Source: an uncultured Bacteroidota bacterium
Lineage (GTDB): Bacteria; Bacteroidota; Bacteroidia; Bacteroidales; FEN-979
Direction: 5' to 3'
DNA length: 36,340 bases
Assembly (NCBI GenBank): GCA_937900965.1
Contig: CALCGJ010000143.1
Span: forward strand, 1-36,340
Shown: one piece after another, positions 24,887 to 33,976 of the stretch
Numbering within the stretch: the first letter of the stretch is position 1
Layout of the letters: each line of letters begins with the position of its first letter
The notes under the pieces: model-generated
The model's input: only the letters and a program-made list of their open reading frames with translations
The model's database searches: none
Told to the model about the DNA's origin: nothing
Made by a program: the position numbers and the translations under genes

Positions 24887-25280
24887 TCACATAGAACATA
24901 TTGGCATCGCAGTAAAAAGTTTGGATGAGATGATTCCCTATTATGAAAAACTCCTGGGAACCCCCTGCTATGCAATCGAGGAAGTAAAGGATCAGAGAGT
25001 GAAGACCGCATTCTTCAACGTTGGACAGACGAAAATCGAACTACTCGAATCGACCGATCCGGAAGGACCGATTGGAAGATTCATAGAGAAAAAAGGTGAA
25101 GGGATACATCATATTGCTTTTGCAACGGATGATGCCGATAAGGCCCTTAAGGAGGCCGGGGAAATGGGATTACAATTGATTGACAAGGTATCCCGGAGGG
25201 GTTCCGAAGGGCTGAACATCGGATTTCTCCACCCCAAATCGACACACGGGGTCCTCACCGAATTTTGCAGTCCCGGTTAA
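24876..25280 (+). CDS. mce: Methylmalonyl-CoA epimerase
   Basis: The 134-residue VOC-fold protein has the metal-binding and catalytic signatures of this enzyme: [57 protein letters not shown] and the final LTEFC glutamate. It converts the (S)- and (R)-methylmalonyl-CoA epimers in propionate and succinate metabolism. No mutase or carboxylase gene is near. Instead it overlaps the arsenite exporter by 11 bases, an unusual place. Its TAA stop is the centre of a perfect 18-base palindrome. Confidence 0.93.
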   Translation: MKVNHIEHIGIAVKSLDEMIPYYEKLLGTPCYAIEEVKDQRVKTAFFNVGQTKIELLESTDPEGPIGRFIEKKGEGIHHIAFATDDADKALKEAGEMGLQLIDKVSRRGSEGLNIGFLHPKSTHGVLTEFCSPG

Positions 25281-25287
25281 CCGGGAC
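25270..25287. repeat. 18-nt perfect palindrome over the mce stop codon
   Basis: GTCCCGGTTAACCGGGAC is a perfect palindrome with TAA at its centre. There is no T tract, so it is not a classic terminator, though it may stabilise the mRNA end. Confidence 0.8.
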
Positions 25288-25304
25288 ATTTGGAAAACCG
25301 TTAT

Positions 25305-25335
25305 CGTAGGGGCGACCTGCCAGGTCGCCCCTACG
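25305..25335. repeat. 31-nt perfect inverted repeat between mce and udk
   Basis: CGTAGGGGCGACCTG, one centre C, then CAGGTCGCCCCTACG pair over all 15 positions. The outer GTAGGGGC / GCCCCTAC resembles the ends of the two ars palindromes (GTAGAGAC-type), suggesting a related family. Confidence 0.85.
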
Positions 25336-25361
25336 GCAATTCCGCCCATCCCAACATTTTG

Positions 25362-25393
25362 TTTGGTGATAATTATAGGAGAATCTATATTTG
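25362..25393 (+). promoter_or_regulatory. Promoter for udk, near-leaderless
   Basis: TTTG at 25362-25365 and TATATTTG at 25386-25393 are 20 bases apart, a textbook Bacteroidota promoter. Transcription should begin about 4-7 bases after the -7 element, at or just before the ATG at 25400. Confidence 0.75.
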
Positions 25394-25399
25394 CATTCT

Positions 25400-26005
25400 A
25401 TGTTAACAATTGGAATCAGTGGCGGATCGGGATCCGGAAAATCGACCGTAGTTAATGAGTTGATCAAACAACTTCCCGGAGAAGCCGTTACCGTTATTCC
25501 CCAGGACTCTTACTATTGGGATAATGGAAATAAAACCCCTGAGGAGAAGCAACAGATCAATTTTGATCACCCGGATGCCATTGAGTGGCAACTGTTAATT
25601 GCCCAGCTTAGGGAACTGAAGAGCGGGAATACCATTGAAATGCCGGATTATTCATATGTTGAGTGCGCCCGCTCGGCAGAAACGGTAAGTATTTGTGCAC
25701 GAAAGATCATCATCGTAGAGGGAATCCTGATACTAACCGAACCTGAATTGCGTGATCTCCTGGATATCAAGGTTTTTGTGGATGCTGATCCCGACGACCG
25801 GCTGATGCGGATCATCAGAAGGGATACCGAAGAGAGGGGACGCTCATTTGATCAGGGGATGAGGCATTATGAATCTTTTGTTAAACCAATGCATCTGCAA
25901 TTTATAGAACCGTCTAAACGATTTGCCGATATTATCATTCCGCAGGGCGGCAAAAACACTGTGGCTATTGACATTCTGGCTTCCCGCATAAAACTGACGA
26001 TTTAG
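25400..26005 (+). CDS. udk: Uridine kinase
   Basis: The 201-residue kinase opens with the Walker A motif TIGISGGSGSGKST, followed by IPQDSYYWD, NFDHPDAIEW, MPDYSY and IIIVEGILIL, the family order for uridine/cytidine kinases. RRDTEERGRS forms the lid. It phosphorylates uridine and cytidine for pyrimidine salvage. I use the ATG at 25400, three codons inside an in-frame TTG, because the TTG lies within the -7 promoter element. The yyaL-like gene follows after 12 bases. Phosphoribulokinase-like relatives share the P-loop, but the DHPDA motif favours uridine kinase. Confidence 0.9.
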   Translation: MLTIGISGGSGSGKSTVVNELIKQLPGEAVTVIPQDSYYWDNGNKTPEEKQQINFDHPDAIEWQLLIAQLRELKSGNTIEMPDYSYVECARSAETVSICARKIIIVEGILILTEPELRDLLDIKVFVDADPDDRLMRIIRRDTEERGRSFDQGMRHYESFVKPMHLQFIEPSKRFADIIIPQGGKNTVAIDILASRIKLTI

Positions 26006-26017
26006 CGTTTCTGTTTC

Positions 26018-28006
26018 ATGAACGAACAGAAATCCAACCATCTCATTCACGAAAACAGCCCTTACCTGTTGCAACATGCCGGTAATCCCGTCGACTGGTA
26101 TCCATGGGGTGAAGAGGCTCTGGCAAAAGCCCGCAGTGAGAACAAGCTGCTACTGATCAGCATAGGCTACGCAGCCTGTCACTGGTGCCATGTCATGGAG
26201 AAGGAATGCTTTGAAGACCAGGAAGTTGCTCTGATGATGAATGATCACTTTGTAGCAGTAAAAGTAGACAGGGAAGAACGCCCCGACATCGATCAAATCT
26301 ATATGAACGCCTGTTTCATTATGACAGGTAGCGGGGGATGGCCGTTAAATGTTATTGCGCTTCCCGACCAACGACCGGTTTATGCAGGAACCTATTTTCC
26401 AAAAAGAGAGTGGGTCTATTTACTGAGAACCCTGAGCGACCTGCACAGAAATGGAGATGAGGGCATTCTAGGTGAAGCAGATGAGATCATGAAGCGGATG
26501 AAAGACACACGCCATAGAGGTAATGTGGATGAAAACCTACCGGATGATCCCGATGCTCTTCGCCATTTATTCAGGAAAATGCTGACAGGCCTTGACTTTA
26601 AGCTGGGAGGTACCCGGGGTACACCTAAGTTTCCAATGCCCTCCCATCTTCTGTTTCTGCTCAGGTATGCCCATTTTCTTCAGGATGATGATGCATCCGG
26701 ATACCTGACAACCACGCTGGATCACATGGCGTTCGGCGGAATCTACGATCAGCTTGGTGGGGGCTTTAGCCGGTACTCCGTTGACGGTTCCTGGCTGGTG
26801 CCTCATTTTGAAAAAATGCTCTATGACAATGCACAGCTCATAACATTATATGCCAGGGCATATCAAACATACAAACGGCCCCTCTATCGACGGATTGTAG
26901 AACAAACGACTGAATGGATAGAGAGGGAGATGACCTCCCCGGATGGATTGTGGTATTCATCACTGGATGCCGACAGCGAAGGAGCAGAAGGGACTTATTA
27001 TACCTGGACCGCTTCAGAAGTTGACGACATCCTGGGAAAAGAGGCTGAAAAAATCAAGCAGTATTTCGGTATCACCAGGGAAGGAAACTGGGAAGAGGGA
27101 AAAAATGTCCTGAATACCCCATCCCATCAGGATATCACAGGGGAGATGGACCTTCTTCGAAATCAGTTGCTGCAAATTCGTACCAAACGTATTGCTCCGG
27201 CCCTGGACGACAAGGTAATAACCTCATGGAACGGCATGATGATCAAAGGGTTCGTCCATGCCTGGCAGGCTACAGGAAACCGGAAGTATCTCAACACAGC
27301 TTTACTTGCCGGGACGTTTTACAGAGATGCTATTGAAAAAAACAACGGAGATCTTTTCAGGATATGGAAGAATAACCGCTTTTCCATTCCCGGCTTCCTG
27401 GATGATTATGCATACCTGGTTACTGCGTTTATTGAACTCTACGGGTCAACATTTGATATCGCCTGGCTTAAAATAGCCGGCCGGCTTATTGAACGTATTC
27501 AACGTAATTTCGGGGAAACGGGATCATCCCTGTTCAGGTATACCTCCAAAGAGGTTACCCAGCTGATCGACACACCTGTTGAGACAACAGACCAGGTGAT
27601 TCCCTCATCCAATTCGGAAATCGCAAATGGGTTGTACCGCTATGGGGTGATTACCGGGGACGAGAAGTTACAGGAGCAGGCATTTCTGATGCTTTCCAAT
27701 ATGTTTAACCAGTTAAACGAACATCCACTGGTTTATGGTAACTGGGGATTGCTGTTGGTTGATTACCTGGCCAAACCAGTTGAAATCGCAATTGTTGGAG
27801 AGAACTATAACGTTGTGTTGAACGAGCTTTCCGGTCATTATCTCCCTGGCGCTCTGTTCATTGGCGGATCTGATGATACAGGGCTGGAATCGTTAAAAGG
27901 TAAGTTTGTCCCAGGCAAAACCCTGATATACCTGTGCCGGGGAAAAAGTTGCCTGGCCCCGGTTGAGCGTATTCAGGAGGTGCTGGACCTGATTGATGAA
28001 TGGTAA
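26018..28006 (+). CDS. Thioredoxin-domain protein of the YyaL/SSP411 (DUF255) family
   Basis: The 662-residue protein has an N-terminal thioredoxin-like domain ([39 protein letters not shown] with a CxxC at about residues 54-57; [21 protein letters not shown]). A long six-hairpin glycosidase-like domain follows ([53 protein letters not shown]). This is the full-length domain order of YyaL and human SPATA20. The family's biochemical role is poorly defined, and redox or sugar-epimerase-like activity is only proposed from folds. It is probably co-transcribed with udk. Confidence 0.92.
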   Translation: MNEQKSNHLIHENSPYLLQHAGNPVDWYPWGEEALAKARSENKLLLISIGYAACHWCHVMEKECFEDQEVALMMNDHFVAVKVDREERPDIDQIYMNACFIMTGSGGWPLNVIALPDQRPVYAGTYFPKREWVYLLRTLSDLHRNGDEGILGEADEIMKRMKDTRHRGNVDENLPDDPDALRHLFRKMLTGLDFKLGGTRGTPKFPMPSHLLFLLRYAHFLQDDDASGYLTTTLDHMAFGGIYDQLGGGFSRYSVDGSWLVPHFEKMLYDNAQLITLYARAYQTYKRPLYRRIVEQTTEWIEREMTSPDGLWYSSLDADSEGAEGTYYTWTASEVDDILGKEAEKIKQYFGITREGNWEEGKNVLNTPSHQDITGEMDLLRNQLLQIRTKRIAPALDDKVITSWNGMMIKGFVHAWQATGNRKYLNTALLAGTFYRDAIEKNNGDLFRIWKNNRFSIPGFLDDYAYLVTAFIELYGSTFDIAWLKIAGRLIERIQRNFGETGSSLFRYTSKEVTQLIDTPVETTDQVIPSSNSEIANGLYRYGVITGDEKLQEQAFLMLSNMFNQLNEHPLVYGNWGLLLVDYLAKPVEIAIVGENYNVVLNELSGHYLPGALFIGGSDDTGLESLKGKFVPGKTLIYLCRGKSCLAPVERIQEVLDLIDEW

Positions 28007-28013
28007 TGAGGGA

Positions 28014-28044
28014 TTTGAGGAATAGCGAATTTGTTGTAATTTTG
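28014..28044 (+). promoter_or_regulatory. Promoter for the ferritin-like gene
   Basis: TTTG at 28014-28017 and TAATTTTG at 28037-28044 are 19 bases apart, a very good Bacteroidota promoter. The predicted start near 28048 leaves about 29 bases before the ATG. Confidence 0.75.
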
Positions 28045-28076
28045 ATGGTTCATTTTGAGGTTTAAGAAATAAATTC

Positions 28077-28580
28077 ATGGAAAACAAACAGGTACTTGAA
28101 ATTCTGAAACAGGCCATCCTCCTCGAAAAGCGGGGATATGCCTTTTATTCAACCGTAGCCGGGCAGACAACTGATCCGGAGATCAAAAACATTTTTCAGG
28201 TAATGGCTGATGAAGAGACACTTCATGTGAAGTTCTTATCTGATCAATTCGCAAGCTACGATAAAACAAAGTCTTTTTTAAAGGTTGATCTTCCTGATTT
28301 TGCCACCGATACCATTGCCAATCTTGTACTTTCCGATGAGGTAAAGAAAAAGATTTCGGCTGCCGGGTTTGAAGCTGCCGCTATTGCTGCCGCCATCGAT
28401 ATGGAAAAGCGGGCCATTGAAATATACAGCAAACAGGCAGAAAATACCGACGATCCGAATGAAAAGGAGCTTTACAAATGGCTGGCAGATTGGGAAAAAA
28501 CCCACCTTAAGATTCTGAACAAGCTGGATGAGGATCTGAAGGAAAAAATCTGGTTTGACAACCAGTTTTGGCCTTTCTAG
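28077..28580 (+). CDS. Rubrerythrin-like ferritin-family diiron protein without rubredoxin domain
   Basis: This 167-residue four-helix protein has the diiron ligands expected of rubrerythrin-type ferritin-like domains: E17 (LLEKRGYAFY), E47 and H50 (DEETLHVKF), E110 (DMEKRAIEIY), and E140 and H143 (WEKTHLKIL). The C-terminal rubredoxin zinc/iron finger of classic rubrerythrin is absent. Such proteins often reduce peroxide in anaerobes or handle iron, and the electron donor would have to be separate. It has its own strong promoter. Its stop shares a CTAG tetramer with the stop of the converging ABC permease. Confidence 0.85.
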   Translation: MENKQVLEILKQAILLEKRGYAFYSTVAGQTTDPEIKNIFQVMADEETLHVKFLSDQFASYDKTKSFLKVDLPDFATDTIANLVLSDEVKKKISAAGFEAAAIAAAIDMEKRAIEIYSKQAENTDDPNEKELYKWLADWEKTHLKILNKLDEDLKEKIWFDNQFWPF

Positions 28581-29821
28581 CCCGAACTTCTCATTGCATC
28601 AACGGGATCAAGCCGTGAAGCCGTGAATGCGGGAACGAACCCGGATATCAATCCAATAGCCGCTGAGACCCCGATACCAAGCCAGATATTTGCAGCAGTC
28701 AGGATCAGGTGGAAGTCAAATGTGTTGGATACGATCAGAGTGAGTATAAGCACGATGAGCAATCCCACCACCCCTCCGATGACTGAGAGAAAAATGGCTT
28801 CAAAAAGGAACTGGAAAAGAATGAAATAGTTCTTGGCACCCAGCGCCTTCTGAATCCCAATTATACTGGTTCGCTCTTTTACTGAAACAAACATGATATT
28901 GGCAATCCCAAATCCACCCACCAGCAGGGAAAAGCCGCCAATGATCCAGCCTACAATGGCAATCGTGTTGAAGAGACTGTCAAATCCCTGGGTAATGACA
29001 CTGGTCTCATTGATAGCGAAATTGTCTTCAGCAGAGGGTTTCAGCTTTCTGACAGACCGCATGATACCGGTCAGCTCATCCCGGAGCTCATCATTGGATA
29101 CCAATGGCCTTGCCTTTACAATGATGGTGGCATCCATATCCCTGATATCAACCAGGCTCTTGAAGTAGTTGATAGGGAGAAGAACAGTATTATCATTGGA
29201 ATTACCGAACATGTCCTCACCCTCCTTCTTGATCTTTCCGATCACATCAATTTTTCGCCCCATCACCTTGATCCTGCGGCCAACCGGCTCCATTCCGGGA
29301 AACAGGTTTTCAGCAATATTATTTCCGATAATTGCCACATTTTTTCCAGCAGAGGATTCCAGAGAAGAAAAATATCGGCCATCACTTATCTCAAACGGAA
29401 GGACCTGGTCATAGTCGTGTGAGACACCCATAATCGCAACTCCCTCCATGTAGTTATTCTGGTATTTTACCATTTTCGACACCCCGATCATTAATGCCGA
29501 TACCTTGGAAAGATTACTGCGCTTTTGGATCTCACGCATATCGTCAAGGGATGCTTCAGGCCTCTGATAATATTTCCACCAGGGATAATTACCCCCCATT
29601 GACCAAGGCCATTTCTGGACGAACAGGACGTTTGTCCCCAGGGAATCTATATTAGTTCGAATCGCAATCTCCATCGAATCAAAAATAGTAAAGACGGAGA
29701 TGATACAGAATATCCCTATGGTGATGCCAAGCAGGGATAAAAGCGTGCGTACCTTATTGACAATGATAGCTTGAAAAGCAAAGATGTAGCTTTCTCTAAG
29801 GAGTCTTAAAATCAACAACAT
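28577..29821 (-). CDS. ABC transporter permease of the MacB/FtsX type
   Basis: The protein has an N-terminal transmembrane segment (NKVRTLLSLLGITIGIFCII), a long periplasmic MacB_PCD-like domain (about 60-280; NIAENLFPGMEPVGRRIKV) and three C-terminal transmembrane helices of the FtsX core (IVGWIIGGFSLLVGGFG; KERTSIIGIQKALGAKN; ASRLDPVDAMRSS). Its ATPase is not in the window. MacB-type transporters move periplasmic substrates or drive mechanotransmission rather than cytoplasmic import. I start at the ATG at 29821 (414 residues). The longer frame to 29977 would run over the purH start and has no family match. Substrate unknown. Confidence 0.87.
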   Translation of the reverse strand: MLLILRLLRESYIFAFQAIIVNKVRTLLSLLGITIGIFCIISVFTIFDSMEIAIRTNIDSLGTNVLFVQKWPWSMGGNYPWWKYYQRPEASLDDMREIQKRSNLSKVSALMIGVSKMVKYQNNYMEGVAIMGVSHDYDQVLPFEISDGRYFSSLESSAGKNVAIIGNNIAENLFPGMEPVGRRIKVMGRKIDVIGKIKKEGEDMFGNSNDNTVLLPINYFKSLVDIRDMDATIIVKARPLVSNDELRDELTGIMRSVRKLKPSAEDNFAINETSVITQGFDSLFNTIAIVGWIIGGFSLLVGGFGIANIMFVSVKERTSIIGIQKALGAKNYFILFQFLFEAIFLSVIGGVVGLLIVLILTLIVSNTFDFHLILTAANIWLGIGVSAAIGLISGFVPAFTASRLDPVDAMRSSG

Positions 29822-29946
29822 GGTTTGGAATATTTGGAGCAAATAACCAGTAAAGGTAATAATTTTACCTTTCAGAACCTCTTTCCGGTTGGATGTACGT
29901 CGATTTTTGGTAACATTGCACAAAAACGCGCAAAACCTTGTTACCA

Positions 29947-31473
29947 ATGGCTGAACAGACAAAAATAAAGTCGGCACTAATATCCGTTTATTCCAAAGAG
30001 GGAATAGCTGATTTGGCTAAACTTCTGGAAAGTTTTAAAATAGAAATTCTCTCAACAGGAGGCACTTACACATACCTAAAAAGCGAAGGCATCACGGCAA
30101 CACCAATCGAAGATATTACATCCTACCCGTCAATTCTGGGAGGAAGAGTAAAAACCCTTCACCCAAAAATATTTGGTGGAATTTTATGGAGACGTGATGA
30201 AGCCACCGATGTGGAAGATATGGCCAGATATGAGATTCCGTCTGTTGATATGGTAATTGTGGACCTGTACCCATTTGAAGAAACGGTTGCCGGAACTAAC
30301 GACGAAAGTGAAATTATTGAAAAAATTGACATCGGGGGTATCTCCCTGATCAGGGCAGCAGCGAAAAACTTCAGGGATGTATTGGTGGTCCCTTCTGCCA
30401 CTCTATACGGCAAGGTTTCGGAACTTCTGCAAAACAGTAATGGATGTACTACACTGGAAGAGAGAAAATTGTTTGCCGCAGAGGCATTTCAGGTTTCGTC
30501 GCACTACGATACGGAGATTTTCAGGTACTTCAACAGGGATCTTGAGCTAAATGTATTCAAGAAAAGTATTACAGACTACGTTCCGTTACGCTACGGCGAA
30601 AATCCACATCAGCAGGGAGTCTTCTACGGAGATCTGAACAAGGTGTTTGAACAGCTTCACGGAAAAGCCATCTCTTACAACAACCTGGTGGATGTTGAAG
30701 CGGCTATCCATTTGATCGATGAATTCCAGGAACCATCTGTCGTAATCATCAAACACACCAATCCGTGCGGTGTTGCCACCCGCAATACCCTGGCGGAAGC
30801 ATGGAAAGATGCGCTTGCCTGTGATCCGGTATCCGCTTTCGGAGGGATCATCAGCGTGAACAGATCTGTGGATATGAAGAGTGCAGTAGAGATCAACAAG
30901 CTCTTTTTTGAGATTATTATTGCTGATAAATATGAAAATGAAGCATTGGAACTGCTTAAGTCTAAGAAAAATAGAATAATTTTGTGCAGGAAGCCATACA
31001 AATCTACAGGCCGGCAGTTTAAATCTCTCCTGAATGGGGTGGTTGAACAGGAAAAAGACCTGAAGGTTGAGCAGGAGGGCGAATTCAACTATGTGACAGC
31101 AAAGAGGCCCTCTCCTGCCGAGGTTCCGGATTTGCTGTTTGCTAACAGGATTGTTAAACATCTGAAATCCAACACAATTGTTTTGGCAAAAAATCAGCAA
31201 CTCATTGGTTCTGGTATGGGACAAACCTCCCGGGTAGATGCCCTTAAACAGGCGATATTGAAGGCGGAGGTTTTCGGATTTGATACACGGGATGCGGTGA
31301 TGGCCTCTGATGCCTTTTTCCCTTTTGCCGATTCGGTGGAGATTGCTGATATGGCAGGTATCAGAGCGGTGATTCAGCCGGGAGGGTCGATAAGGGACGA
31401 AGATTCGATCCGGTATTGTGATGAACACGACATGTCGATGGTCTTCACAGGAATACGTCATTTTAAACACTAA
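29947..31473 (+). CDS. purH: Bifunctional AICAR transformylase / IMP cyclohydrolase
   Basis: PurH carries out the last two steps of IMP synthesis. The N-terminal MGS-like cyclohydrolase domain is clear (ALISVYSKEGIADLAKLL; LSTGGTYTYLKSEGI; GGRVKTLHPKIFGGILWRR; VIVDLYPFE). The C-terminal transformylase has RYGENPHQQGVFYG, the catalytic IIKHTNPCGVA, CDPVSAFGGIISVNR, GMGQTSRVDA and IQPGGSIRDEDS. Length is 508 residues, as usual. The ATG at 29947 is preferred over an in-frame TTG three codons earlier. mreB begins 16 bases after its stop, so purH and mreBCD may share a transcript. Confidence 0.97.
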   Translation: MAEQTKIKSALISVYSKEGIADLAKLLESFKIEILSTGGTYTYLKSEGITATPIEDITSYPSILGGRVKTLHPKIFGGILWRRDEATDVEDMARYEIPSVDMVIVDLYPFEETVAGTNDESEIIEKIDIGGISLIRAAAKNFRDVLVVPSATLYGKVSELLQNSNGCTTLEERKLFAAEAFQVSSHYDTEIFRYFNRDLELNVFKKSITDYVPLRYGENPHQQGVFYGDLNKVFEQLHGKAISYNNLVDVEAAIHLIDEFQEPSVVIIKHTNPCGVATRNTLAEAWKDALACDPVSAFGGIISVNRSVDMKSAVEINKLFFEIIIADKYENEALELLKSKKNRIILCRKPYKSTGRQFKSLLNGVVEQEKDLKVEQEGEFNYVTAKRPSPAEVPDLLFANRIVKHLKSNTIVLAKNQQLIGSGMGQTSRVDALKQAILKAEVFGFDTRDAVMASDAFFPFADSVEIADMAGIRAVIQPGGSIRDEDSIRYCDEHDMSMVFTGIRHFKH

Positions 31474-31489
31474 TAAAGAAGAAACTACT

Positions 31490-32503
31490 ATGGGGTTATT
31501 CACAAAGGAGATAGCAATTGACCTGGGTACTGCCAATACAGTCATCATTTACAATGATAAAGTTGTGGTTGATGAACCCTCGATCGTCGCCATTGAACGA
31601 AGTACCGGCAAGATTTTGGCGGTGGGAAAGAGAGCCCAGATGATGCATGGCAAAACCCACGAGAACATCCAGACAATCCGTCCTCTGCGAGGTGGCGTTA
31701 TCGCCGATTTCCAGGCAGCCGAGCACATGATCAGAGCGATGATCAAGATGATCGAAGTCAGAAAGAGCTGGTTTCCGCCATCCCTTAAGATGGTCATCTG
31801 TATTCCTTCCGGAATCACCGCAGTGGAAGAAAGGGCCGTTAAAGATTCAGCCGAGCAGGCCGGAGCAAAAGAGGTTCGGTTGATTCATGAGCCGATGGCG
31901 GCCGCTATCGGGATCGGGATCGATGTTCTGGAACCCATTGGCAATATGATTATTGACATCGGTGGAGGTACCAGTGAGATTGCAGTCATTGCCCTGGGAG
32001 GCATTGTCAATAATAAATCGATACGTATCGCCGGTGATGAGTTCAACTCCGACATTGAAGAGTACATGCGCAAGCAGCACAATATCAACGTGGGAGAACG
32101 TACAGCCGAACGCATCAAAATCGAAGTGGGAGCAGCCCTTCCCGACATCGATAATCCGCCCGAAGAATATGCCGTTCACGGACGCGACCTGCTCACCGGA
32201 ATTCCTAAAGAGGTGATTGTAAACCACGCCGAAATTGCACATGCATTAGATAAATCAATTGCTAAAATTGAAGCTGCCGTCCTGAATGCACTGGAGATGA
32301 CCCCGCCTGAGCTGGCTTCCGATATCTATGAAACAGGAATTTACCTGACCGGAGGTGGTGCATTGCTTCGCGGCCTTGACAAACGGTTGCACATGAAGAC
32401 GAAACTGAAGGTTTATGTAGCCGAAGACCCTTTACGGGCTGTAGCGAGAGGAACAGGAATTGCTTTGAAAAATTTTGATAAGTTTACCTTTCTGATCAAG
32501 TAA
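31490..32503 (+). CDS. mreB: Rod shape-determining protein MreB
   Basis: MreB is the bacterial actin that guides wall synthesis along the cell length. The 337-residue protein has the actin-type ATP motifs: phosphate 1 IAIDLGTANTVIIY, connect 1 and phosphate 2 NMIIDIGGGTSEIAVIALGG, the adenosine motif IYLTGGGALLRGLDKRL, and the conserved LIHEPMAAAIGIG. The ATG at 31490 gives the standard N-terminus MGLFTKEIAIDLGTAN. It is followed 8 bases later by mreC. Confidence 0.97.
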   Translation: MGLFTKEIAIDLGTANTVIIYNDKVVVDEPSIVAIERSTGKILAVGKRAQMMHGKTHENIQTIRPLRGGVIADFQAAEHMIRAMIKMIEVRKSWFPPSLKMVICIPSGITAVEERAVKDSAEQAGAKEVRLIHEPMAAAIGIGIDVLEPIGNMIIDIGGGTSEIAVIALGGIVNNKSIRIAGDEFNSDIEEYMRKQHNINVGERTAERIKIEVGAALPDIDNPPEEYAVHGRDLLTGIPKEVIVNHAEIAHALDKSIAKIEAAVLNALEMTPPELASDIYETGIYLTGGGALLRGLDKRLHMKTKLKVYVAEDPLRAVARGTGIALKNFDKFTFLIK

Positions 32504-32511
32504 ATGCACTC

Positions 32512-33342
32512 ATGCGAAACCTCTTTCTCTTTTTCAGGAAGCATTATTTCATTTTTATTTTCCTGTTTCTGGAGGTTGTATCACTGGTTCTTTTTTTTCG
32601 AAACAATACATTTCAGAACGCGGTTATGTTCGATTGGACCTCAGGTATTTCCGGGGGTATTAACTCAACTTACCGCGACATCTCAGAATATTTTTCTTTG
32701 AAGCGCACAAACTTTATCCTGGGTGAAGAAAATGCAACCCTTCATGCACGGATGCCGGAAGCTATCTACCTCGCTGATACAACAATCAGTTCAAGAAACG
32801 ACACCCTTTTCCAGTCAGAATACCGGTTTATCAATGCCAGGGTGATCAGCAATACTACAAACCGGAGAAACAACTACCTGATGATAAACAAAGGAACGTT
32901 GCAAGGTGTGGAACCTCACATGGGGGTGATCATCGGAGATAAAATCGTGGGCCAGGTAGTGAATGTCTCACGTCACTTCAGCTGGGCTCTCTCGATCCTT
33001 CACAAGGAGAGCACGATATCAGCCAAGTTTTTAAAAAACAACCAGTTGGTGAGCGTTGAATGGCCAGGAGGTGATTGCCGAACCGGCCTGGCCAGGGAGA
33101 TCCCGAAACACCTGCGTGTCTCTCCCGGTGATACGGTTGTTACCAGCGGGAACTCTGAAGTTTTCCCCAATGGTATCCTGATTGGGATCATCGACAAATT
33201 GAATGACCAGGAAGATGAAAATTTCAATACAGCCACATTGACTTTTTTAACTGATTTTAATGGACTTGGGTATGTGGAGGTGGTTGTGGATATGTTCAAA
33301 GAGGAGAAAGAGCAACTGAAGGCTTCATTTAAAGAATTATGA
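32512..33342 (+). CDS. mreC: Rod shape-determining protein MreC
   Basis: MreC is a bitopic inner-membrane protein linking MreB to the periplasmic wall machinery. The 276-residue protein has one N-terminal membrane segment (YFIFIFLFLEVVSLVLFF), a coiled coil (about 55-85), and the paired beta-barrel periplasmic domain (NNYLMINKGTLQGVEPHMG; GDKIVGQVVNVSRHFSW; VSPGDTVVTSGNSEVFPNG). It lies between mreB and mreD and overlaps mreD by 4 bases. Confidence 0.95.
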   Translation: MRNLFLFFRKHYFIFIFLFLEVVSLVLFFRNNTFQNAVMFDWTSGISGGINSTYRDISEYFSLKRTNFILGEENATLHARMPEAIYLADTTISSRNDTLFQSEYRFINARVISNTTNRRNNYLMINKGTLQGVEPHMGVIIGDKIVGQVVNVSRHFSWALSILHKESTISAKFLKNNQLVSVEWPGGDCRTGLAREIPKHLRVSPGDTVVTSGNSEVFPNGILIGIIDKLNDQEDENFNTATLTFLTDFNGLGYVEVVVDMFKEEKEQLKASFKEL

Positions 33343-33860
33343 CCGCTCTGGTAGTCCGAAATATCGTCCGATTTTTGTTTCTGGTACTGTTTCAGGTGCT
33401 GATCCTAAACAATATCAACCTGGGGGGATATACCAATCCTTATCTTTACATCTATTTCGTACTGCTTCTTCCTTTTGCCACCCCCCGTTGGATGTTACTG
33501 TTACTGGCCTTTTTTCTTGGTATTGCCATCGATCTGTTCACCAACACCCTTGGATTGAACGCAGCCGCTACGGTATTGATGGCTTTCTCCCGTCCTTATA
33601 TTATTCGTGCCATCTCCCGGGAACCCGAAGAGGAGTTGGGCATCCAACCATCACTGAGGATTCAGGGCTTTACATGGTTTTTCTTTTATGCCCTCTTCCT
33701 GATCCTGATCCATCATTTTGCACTCTTTTACCTGGAGATCTTGCGGTTCACTGAATTTTTTCAAACCCTCCTGCGTGTCATCACCAGCACAGCTTTTACC
33801 CTTGCACTTGTTTTCCTGAGCGAGCTGTTGTTTTATTCGAGGGGAAGCACTAAGAGATAA
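33339..33860 (+). CDS. mreD: Rod shape-determining protein MreD
   Basis: The 173-residue, very hydrophobic protein has about five membrane segments (FLFLVLFQVLILNNINL; PYLYIYFVLLLPF; LLLLAFFLGIAIDLF; FFFYALFLILIHHFALF; STAFTLALVFLSELLF). It starts in ATGA overlap with mreC, the standard mre order. MreD stabilises the elongasome. mrdA (PBP2) and rodA, which often follow in Bacteroidota, do not. Instead there are short repeats and tRNA-Cys. Confidence 0.9.
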   Translation: MTALVVRNIVRFLFLVLFQVLILNNINLGGYTNPYLYIYFVLLLPFATPRWMLLLLAFFLGIAIDLFTNTLGLNAAATVLMAFSRPYIIRAISREPEEELGIQPSLRIQGFTWFFFYALFLILIHHFALFYLEILRFTEFFQTLLRVITSTAFTLALVFLSELLFYSRGSTKR

Positions 33861-33865
33861 GGAAA

Positions 33866-33907
33866 CAGTTGGCAGTTGGCAGTATGCAGTAGGCAGTTCG
33901 CAGTCTA
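33866..33907. repeat. Degenerate 7-bp tandem repeat AGTNNGC-type after mreD
   Basis: Six heptamers read AGTTGGC twice, then AGTATGC, AGTAGGC, AGTTCGC and AGTCTAC. Reverse-complemented, the unit is GCNNACT, the same unit as the ACTGCNN array at 470-514. Confidence 0.85.
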
Positions 33908-33935
33908 CAATTTCACCATTGCCACGTCGCTACCT

Positions 33936-33968
33936 GCTTCACTCCGCTCGCAGCTTCGGCTCCTCGCA
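33936..33968. repeat. Two GC-rich 16-17-nt direct repeats
   Basis: The first copy runs 33936-33952 (GCTTCACTCCGCTCGCA). The second runs 33953-33968 (GCTTCGGCTCCTCGCA). They sit between the 7-bp and 8-bp arrays. Confidence 0.6.
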
Positions 33969-33976
33969 ACAAGACT

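Noticed and set aside
24876-25280. VOC-fold gene next to arsM and acr3 as an ArsI carbon-arsenic lyase
   Set aside because: ArsI needs a vicinal cysteine pair for the arsenical. None is present, and the motifs ([28 protein letters not shown]) are those of methylmalonyl-CoA epimerase.
29822-29977. Longer N-terminus of the ABC permease starting at 29977
   Set aside because: It would overlap the purH start by 31 bases and adds about 50 residues with no match to the FtsX/MacB N-terminus, which begins just before the first membrane helix.
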